In this document: positions 8,301-12,720 of the stretch, one piece after another
Layout of the letters: the number at the start of each line of letters is the position of its first letter
Position numbering within the stretch: position 1 is the first letter of the stretch
Assembly (NCBI GenBank): GCA_023818865.1
Contig: JAMWDF010000017.1
Span: 1-12,720 of the forward strand
Origin: Candidatus Omnitrophota bacterium
GTDB lineage: Bacteria; Ratteibacteria; UBA8468; B48-G9; DSTR01
Length of the DNA: 12,720 bases
Direction: 5' to 3'
Translations under genes and position numbers: made by a program
Notes under the pieces: generated by a model
The model's input: only the letters and a program-made list of their open reading frames with translations
Databases searched by the model: none
Told to the model about the DNA's origin: nothing

Positions 8301-8705
8301 ATGAGCGGATGTGGTTGTCTCGCTCTGTGCCTGGGTAGTCTTGTTATCCTTCAGGAGGCTTTGGAAGACCTGCATTTTTCCCACCAAATTAAGGAAGAGT
8401 TGAAAGCCGGAAAAGAGCCGCTGCTGGAGATGAAAACATCAAACGGAGAAGTGGAAAGAGTAGAAGTCATTGTCCGGGACAACCAGGGAACAGTGTTAGG
8501 GTTTAAAAAGGGGAAGGCTGGCCATTACCAGGTTGTCTTTGGGGCTGGCTCAAAAGAAAGACAGCAGGAAATGGTTAATCGCATCAGGCAGAGATACGCC
8601 TATCGCCAGTTGAAACAGAACCTTGCCCGGCAGGGTTACACCATCGTGGAAGAAGAACATACCGAGGCGCAAACCATAAGATTGGTAGCCAGACGCTGGA
8701 GATGA
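8301..8705 (+). CDS. Divergent DUF1257 (Ycf35-like) protein
   Basis: The product has 134 residues from ATG 8301. A GTG directly before it (8298) would sit only three bases from GGAG (8291-8294), whereas the ATG has a normal six-base gap, so I prefer the ATG. From about residue 14 it follows the DUF1257 pattern: LQEALEDL, then a central strand pair with LGFKKGKAGHYQVV, then VNRIRQRYAYRQLKQNLA and a C-terminal strand TIRLVARRW. Family members of unknown function usually lie beside Ycf46 and DUF2997 genes, as here, which supports the call. The first dozen residues differ from the usual start and form a Cys-rich hydrophobic stretch (Cys4, 6 and 10). The stop overlaps a possible ATG of the next gene. 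Biochemical role unknown; family assignment rests on pattern and context. Confidence 0.75.
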   Translation: MSGCGCLALCLGSLVILQEALEDLHFSHQIKEELKAGKEPLLEMKTSNGEVERVEVIVRDNQGTVLGFKKGKAGHYQVVFGAGSKERQQEMVNRIRQRYAYRQLKQNLARQGYTIVEEEHTEAQTIRLVARRWR

Positions 8706-8707
8706 AT

Positions 8708-8914
8708 ATGGTTAGGCGGGAAGAGATAGAACTTTTAATTTCACCTGAAGGTGAAGTTAAGTTTGTTATTCGGGGGATAGTCGGTTCCGGGTGTGAACAG
8801 GTAGCCAAGAATCTTGCCAAGGACTTGGGTGAATTAAGAGACTGGGTGAAAACCACAGAATATTACCAGCTGGAAGAAAAGAGAACCATACATAGCCGCA
8901 AGACTGATAAATAA
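8708..8914 (+). CDS. DUF2997 family small protein
   Basis: The product has 68 residues from ATG 8708. An ATG two codons earlier (8702) directly abuts GGAG (8698-8701), so it cannot use it; the 8708 ATG has a six-base gap. The protein shows the DUF2997 layout: IELLISPEGEVKFVIRG (7-23), then the GSGC turn with Cys29, a helix VAKNLAKDLGEL, and a charged tail with EYY. DUF2997 proteins are short, of unknown function, and commonly encoded next to DUF1257 and Ycf46. It closes the operon: no hairpin terminator follows, and a new promoter starts four bases after the stop. It is likely a small partner of the DUF1257 protein or a substrate adaptor for the ATPase (inference). Confidence 0.78.
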   Translation: MVRREEIELLISPEGEVKFVIRGIVGSGCEQVAKNLAKDLGELRDWVKTTEYYQLEEKRTIHSRKTDK

Positions 8915-8917
8915 ATT

Positions 8918-8946
8918 TTGTCTTGGCTGGCTGGGACAGGTATAAT
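8918..8946 (+). promoter_or_regulatory. Predicted sigma70-type promoter for the transketolase operon
   Basis: TTGTCT (8918-8923), a 17-bp spacer and a perfect TATAAT (8941-8946) lie directly after the DUF2997 stop. Transcription would begin near 8953, 42 bases before the transketolase ATG. This gives the metabolic genes an initiation point separate from the Ycf46 operon, although read-through is still possible because no terminator is seen. Confidence 0.72.
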
Positions 8947-8994
8947 TCTTACTCAGGACTTCAGCAATTGAAACCTCTTGACAAGGGAGCGGTA

Positions 8995-10905
8995 ATGAAG
9001 AGATTTCTCTGGGAGCACCTGCCTTCAGAAGAACTGAATAAGCTGGAACATTTAAGTCAAGTCTGCAAAGGAGATATTCTCACTATGACGACCTTAGCCG
9101 GGTCTGGTCACCCAGGCGGCTCTATGTCATCCCTGGACATTTACCTGACCGTTTATTCTTACGCCTATATCAAGCCGCCACTGGTTGATGCTGCTGACAG
9201 AGACAGGATTGTCATTAGCCACGGCCATACTTCTCCCGGTGTATACTCAGTCCTCGGCCGGCTTGGTTTTTTTGACATTGAGGCGGCTATAGCCACCTTC
9301 AGATTGGCTGGGTCTATTTTTGACGGCCACGTAGTCAGAAAAGTGCCAGGAATAGAATGGGGTTCCGGTAATTTAGGCCAGGGACTCTCAGCCGGGTGTG
9401 GCTTTGCCCTGGCTGCCAGAATTAAAGGCCAGGATACCCATGTTTTTGTTTTGATGAGCGATGGCGAGCAAACCAAAGGTCAGGTGGGAGAAGCTAGAAG
9501 ATTCGCGGTGAAATATGGGTTAAACAACCTGACAGTGGTGGTAGACTACAACCGGATCCAAATCAGCGGGGCCACTGAGCGGGTGATGCCCTGCTCTATC
9601 TGCGCCAACTACAAGTCAGATGGGTGGGAAGTAAAGGAAGTAGATGGCCACAACTTTGCTGCTGTTTACACCGCTTTGCGTTCTTCCCTTTATTCTTCTA
9701 AACCGGTTTGTCTTGTAGCCAAAACCGTCATCGGCCATGGAGTTTCCTTTATGGAAAATAAGCATCAGTATCACGGCAAGGCTCTTAGCTTGGAAGAATA
9801 CCAAAGGGCAATGGAAGAGTTAAAACTGGAACCTTGTCTGGAAAAATATCGGCAACTAAGGGCCAAAAAATGGGTATTCCCAGAGAGAGTTTTCCCCTGG
9901 AATATTTCGGTGAACCAAGGGTCGCGCCGGGTTTATTCTGAAAAGGAAAAGACGGATAACCGCACTGCCTATGGCCAGGCTTTGGCTGATTTAGCCAGGG
10001 CTAATAGAGAAAATCCTGCTGCCAGATTTGTTGTGGTAGATTGCGACCTGGCTTCCTCGGTGAAGACTGACCTCTTTGAAAAGGAATTTCCGGAGCATTT
10101 CTTTCAGGTCGGGGTGCAAGAACACCATGCTGCCACCTTGGCTGGTGTTCTCTCCGTGGAAAACCTGGTCTGTTTTTTCTCTGACTTTGGCGTTTTCGGC
10201 GTAGATGAAACTTTTAACCAGCAACGGCTGAATGACTGTAATAGTACCAACCTTAAACTGGTTTGTACTCACCTTGGTCTTGATGTAGGCGAAGACGGCA
10301 AAACCCATCAGTGCATTGATTACCTTGGCCTTCTGCGGAATCTTTTTGGCTTCAAGGTGGTTATCCCGGCTGACCCAAATCAAACAGATGCGGTGATTCG
10401 GTATGTGGCTAAAGAGCCAGGGAACTTTTTCGTCGGGATGGGTCGTTCAAAAATACCCATTGTTACCGATGAGAGCGGTCAGCCATTCTTTGGAGAAAAT
10501 TACCAGTTTACCTATGGCCAGGCAGATATCCTCAGAAAGGGAGAAAAAGCCTGGCTTTTCACTATGGGCGCCATGGTCCCCCGGGCACTTCAGGTAGACG
10601 ACTTGCTCACAGCAGATGGAATAAAAATTACCATAGTCAACTGCGCCTGTCCGTTAGTGGTAGACAACGAGCTAATGAAAAAGGCAATGGAACATGGTCT
10701 AATCGTTACTTATGAAGACCACCATCAAGATACCGGATTAGGGGCGACAGTGGCTCTTTTCTTGGCAGAGCATAGGTACACCGGAACATTCTTGCGCCTG
10801 GGCATCAGTCATTACGGTTCTTCAGGTACCCCTGAGGCGCTTTTTGCTTCTCAGGGTCTTGACCCGGCAACGGTGGCCGTCAGAATCAAAGAAAATTTAA
10901 GGTAG
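8995..10905 (+). CDS. tkt: Transketolase (full-length, divergent subfamily)
   Basis: The product has 636 residues, about the usual single-chain length. It transfers two-carbon ketol units between sugar phosphates with thiamine diphosphate and metal, in the cytoplasmic pentose phosphate pathway. I see SGHPGG (37-42), HGHTSPG (His76, His78), the cofactor motif SDGE...VVDYN with metal ligands Asp156 and Asn186, VGVQEHH with catalytic Glu376, and GEDGKTHQ. Compared with the classical enzyme, LGDGE is MSDGE and VAEQ is VQEH, so substrate preference may differ. The frame extends back to a TTG at 8923, but that lies inside the promoter, upstream of the predicted transcription start. ATG 8995 has GGGAG (8985-8989) five bases upstream and begins where the family normally starts. 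It heads a set with a DUF6485-like gene and glycerate kinase. Confidence 0.88.
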   Translation: MKRFLWEHLPSEELNKLEHLSQVCKGDILTMTTLAGSGHPGGSMSSLDIYLTVYSYAYIKPPLVDAADRDRIVISHGHTSPGVYSVLGRLGFFDIEAAIATFRLAGSIFDGHVVRKVPGIEWGSGNLGQGLSAGCGFALAARIKGQDTHVFVLMSDGEQTKGQVGEARRFAVKYGLNNLTVVVDYNRIQISGATERVMPCSICANYKSDGWEVKEVDGHNFAAVYTALRSSLYSSKPVCLVAKTVIGHGVSFMENKHQYHGKALSLEEYQRAMEELKLEPCLEKYRQLRAKKWVFPERVFPWNISVNQGSRRVYSEKEKTDNRTAYGQALADLARANRENPAARFVVVDCDLASSVKTDLFEKEFPEHFFQVGVQEHHAATLAGVLSVENLVCFFSDFGVFGVDETFNQQRLNDCNSTNLKLVCTHLGLDVGEDGKTHQCIDYLGLLRNLFGFKVVIPADPNQTDAVIRYVAKEPGNFFVGMGRSKIPIVTDESGQPFFGENYQFTYGQADILRKGEKAWLFTMGAMVPRALQVDDLLTADGIKITIVNCACPLVVDNELMKKAMEHGLIVTYEDHHQDTGLGATVALFLAEHRYTGTFLRLGISHYGSSGTPEALFASQGLDPATVAVRIKENLR

Positions 10906-10914
10906 GAGGAGAAA

Positions 10915-11130
10915 ATGGCCGAATGTGCCAACCAGAAGAAAAACTTGAAAAGGTGTAGTTGCAGTTATTCCGGTTGCTCCAGACAAGGCATCTGCTGTGA
11001 ATGTCTTCATTATCACTGGGCCCAGAAACAACTGCCGGGGTGTCTTTTCCCTCCCGAAGCAGAAAGGACCTATGACCGCTCCCTGAAGCACTTTCTTGAG
11101 GTTTGGTCCAAACAATTGGGCATTCGGTAG
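10915..11130 (+). CDS. DUF6485-like small cysteine-rich protein
   Basis: The product has 71 residues, eight of them Cys (4, 14, 16, 21, 27, 28, 30, 43), with His32 and His34 in CCECLHYH. The pattern CxC, four residues, C, then CCxCxxYH, LPGC, FPPEAERTYDRS and an aromatic-rich tail matches what I know of DUF6485, a family of unknown function. The Cys/His arrangement suggests it binds zinc or an iron-sulfur centre (inference). There is no signal peptide or membrane helix, so it is cytoplasmic. A strong AGGAGGAG site (10904-10911) overlaps the transketolase stop, so it is co-translated with that gene and probably well expressed. The glycerate kinase gene follows after 12 bases. No function can be assigned from sequence. 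Confidence 0.78.
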   Translation: MAECANQKKNLKRCSCSYSGCSRQGICCECLHYHWAQKQLPGCLFPPEAERTYDRSLKHFLEVWSKQLGIR

Positions 11131-11142
11131 TAACTAGCCAGT

Positions 11143-12288
11143 ATGCGCATTTTAGTTGCGCCTGATTCTTTCAAAGGAAGCCTGAGCAGTCAGAAGGCAG
11201 CGGCGATTATGGCTCGGGCTGCCTATCTAATTTTTCCTCAAGCCGAGATAACGCTTTGCCCTCTGGCTGATGGCGGAGAAGGTACCCTGAGAGTGATAGA
11301 AAAACTCCTTAGCGCAAAAAGGCAGAGAGTGACCGTCTTTGATCCGCTTTGCCGAGAAAGAAACACCTGGTGGCTAAAACAAGGAGAAACCGCTTATCTG
11401 GAATTAGCCCAAGCAGCCGGATTGACCCTTGTTTCTCCCCAGGAAAGAAATCCTCTAAAAACAACTACTTTTGGCGTAGGCCAGATGTTAAGGAAGGCAG
11501 CAGAATCTGGCTGCCAGGAAATTTATTTAGGCGTGGGCGGCAGCGCCACCAACGATGGCGGCATAGGCGCTTTGACTGCCCTGGGAGTAAGGTTCATTGA
11601 CCGTTTCGGCAGACTAATCTGGCCGGGAAAAGGCGAAGACTTGGAACGAATTGGGAAGATTGACCTAGCCGGGCTTCCGAAAGAGTGGCAGCGCATCCGG
11701 GTAACGGTACTAACGGATGTCAGGAATGGGCTGACCGGACCAGAAGGAGCCGCCGCTGTTTATGCTCCTCAAAAAGGAGCCAGTCCAGATGATGTTAAGA
11801 GGCTGGAGCACGGGCTAAAGCATTACGCTAAATTAGTCAAAAGAAGTTCTGGCGTTTCTATGGAAAAGATACCTGGAGCAGGAGCAGCCGGAGGTATTGC
11901 CGGTGGACTTTATGCCTTCCTTGGTGCCAAGATTGTTTCTGGAGTGGAAACCATCCTGAAACTTAGCCAATTTGAAGATAAACTGAAGGGAACTGATCTG
12001 GTGCTGACCGGTGAAGGCAAACTGGATTATCAGGTTGGTTATGGTAAGGCGCTTTCCGCTGTTTTTCTTCTGGCAGAAAAGTATCAAGTTCCGGTGATAG
12101 TCTTTGCCGGCAGCATCTCCCCTGAGGCTTACCGGATGTTCCAGAAAAAACCGGTCAGTCTTTTCAGCATTATGCCCAGCCCGGTAAGTCTAAAAACAGC
12201 TATGCAAGAAGGAGAAACATTTCTTTACCACCAGGTTCAGCAGGTCCTTAGGGTTTATGGTTACGGCAGAAAGAAACAAGAAGTTTAA
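11143..12288 (+). CDS. glxK: Glycerate 2-kinase (GarK/GlxK family)
   Basis: The product has 381 residues, the usual length for the family. It phosphorylates D-glycerate with ATP, in this family giving 2-phosphoglycerate, and so feeds glycerate into lower glycolysis in the cytoplasm. Visible signatures in order: APDSFKGSLS (6-15), CPLADGGEG (39-47), GVGGSATNDGG (130-140), LTDVRNGLTGPEGAA (from 190, Asp192), the glycine-rich GAGAAGGIAGG near 246-256, and TGEGKLD (289-295, Asp295). All blocks are intact. The ribosome site before the ATG is weak, so translation may depend on coupling to the small gene 12 bases upstream. The 3' end overlaps the next gene by 32 bases. No hydroxypyruvate or tartronate semialdehyde reductase is seen nearby, so the source of glycerate is unknown. 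garK and glxK cannot be told apart here. Confidence 0.93.
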   Translation: MRILVAPDSFKGSLSSQKAAAIMARAAYLIFPQAEITLCPLADGGEGTLRVIEKLLSAKRQRVTVFDPLCRERNTWWLKQGETAYLELAQAAGLTLVSPQERNPLKTTTFGVGQMLRKAAESGCQEIYLGVGGSATNDGGIGALTALGVRFIDRFGRLIWPGKGEDLERIGKIDLAGLPKEWQRIRVTVLTDVRNGLTGPEGAAAVYAPQKGASPDDVKRLEHGLKHYAKLVKRSSGVSMEKIPGAGAAGGIAGGLYAFLGAKIVSGVETILKLSQFEDKLKGTDLVLTGEGKLDYQVGYGKALSAVFLLAEKYQVPVIVFAGSISPEAYRMFQKKPVSLFSIMPSPVSLKTAMQEGETFLYHQVQQVLRVYGYGRKKQEV

Positions 12289-12720
12289 CTGGTGGCTACC
12301 AGTGGTTCTGAGTCTGGCTGTTGTTCTGGTTTATCTCAACAGTCTGTCTGTGCCACTTTTCTGGGACGATCAGGCGCTGATAGTTGAAAATCCCTATATC
12401 AAAGATTTTCGGAATATCCGCTACATCCTTACTAGTGACCTTTTCCGGGGAGGCACTTCTGCCTTTTACCGGCCTATGCAGACCATTTTTTATGGGGTCA
12501 TCTACCATCTATTCAAGCTATCGGCTCCAGCTTACCACTGGCTGAATATTGTTTTGCACGGGGTAGCCACGATTCTTCTTTTCACTCTGTTGAGCCAGTT
12601 ATATCCCCGGTTTGTTTCTTTTTTTGCTACTTTAATCTGGGCGGTTCACCCTTTACATACGGAAGCAGTTACTTATGTCTCCGGTACCGCTGATCCGCTC
12701 TCTGTTGCTTTTGGTTTAGG
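12257..12720 (+). CDS. TMTC-like GT-C membrane protein, N-terminal part (runs off right edge)
   Basis: The frame is open for 154 codons to the edge. A first membrane helix (about 13-32) is followed by FWDD (Asp37, Asp38), the acidic pair typical of the first outer loop in GT-C glycosyltransferases of the PMT/TMTC type. FYRPM (70-74), NIVLH (97-101) and AVHPLHTEAVTYVSG (129-143) are characteristic of TMTC-type proteins, which normally continue with further membrane helices and often tetratricopeptide repeats. The expected role is transfer of a sugar from a lipid carrier to extracytoplasmic protein, but bacterial members are poorly characterised. The ATG at 12257 lies inside the glycerate kinase gene and has no clear ribosome site; GTG 12302 is a less likely alternative because it would shorten the first helix. 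There is no functional link to the upstream enzymes that I can see. Confidence 0.8.
   Translation, partial: MVTAERNKKFNWWLPVVLSLAVVLVYLNSLSVPLFWDDQALIVENPYIKDFRNIRYILTSDLFRGGTSAFYRPMQTIFYGVIYHLFKLSAPAYHWLNIVLHGVATILLFTLLSQLYPRFVSFFATLIWAVHPLHTEAVTYVSGTADPLSVAFGL

Noticed and set aside
8301..8340. Lipoprotein signal in the Cys-rich N-terminus of the DUF1257-like protein
   Set aside because: There is no positively charged start and no hydrophobic run before the cysteines, so it is not a lipobox.
8702..8704. ATG forming an ATGA overlap as the start of the DUF2997 gene
   Set aside because: It directly abuts the Shine-Dalgarno GGAG; ATG 8708 in the same frame has a six-base gap.
8919..8938. TGTC...GACA inverted repeat within the transketolase promoter
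   Set aside because: Four-base arms are too short to stand out from chance; not reported as an operator.
8978..8983. TTGACA as a -35 box
   Set aside because: No acceptable -10 follows at 16-18 bp, and transcription would start inside the transketolase gene.

Overview
The window looks like chromosomal DNA of a Gram-negative-type bacterium, probably a little-studied or uncultivated lineage. It is of medium GC, tightly packed, with overlapping genes and clear Shine-Dalgarno sites. It combines a gingipain-type (C25) secreted peptidase with PD40/TolB-like beta-propellers, a Ycf46/DUF1257/DUF2997 cluster, a small DUF6485-like protein and a TMTC-type membrane protein. These families recur in deep-branching candidate phyla, but the sequence alone does not fix the phylum. 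No mobile element, phage gene, CRISPR array, rRNA or tRNA was seen.

Layout. Everything radiates from one 151-bp divergent intergenic region (5787-5937) that carries back-to-back promoters and a tandem 10-bp repeat. Leftward (minus strand, 1-5786) lies a translationally coupled pair of exported proteins. The first is an 810-residue beta-propeller protein ending in an EF-hand/dockerin-like loop. The second is a large C25 caspase-fold peptidase that carries a paralogous propeller after its catalytic domain; its C-terminus lies beyond the left edge. Rightward (plus strand) the first operon (5938-8914) encodes a Ycf46-type AAA+ ATPase, a double zinc-ribbon protein with two membrane helices, a divergent DUF1257 (Ycf35-like) protein and a DUF2997 protein.

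A good promoter at 8918-8946 then starts a second plus-strand set: a full-length transketolase of unusual signature, an eight-cysteine DUF6485-like protein, a glycerate 2-kinase, and the first 154 codons of a TMTC-like GT-C membrane protein that overlaps the kinase gene and runs off the right edge.

How they may work together. The left pair is probably an extracytoplasmic proteolysis unit in which a stand-alone propeller accompanies a protease with a related propeller. The Ycf46 set reads as a membrane-tethered AAA+ machine with two small partners; its substrate is unknown and this is the least understood part of the window. Transketolase and glycerate kinase belong to central carbon metabolism (pentose phosphate and glycerate entry to glycolysis). 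The role of the small Cys-rich protein between them is unknown.
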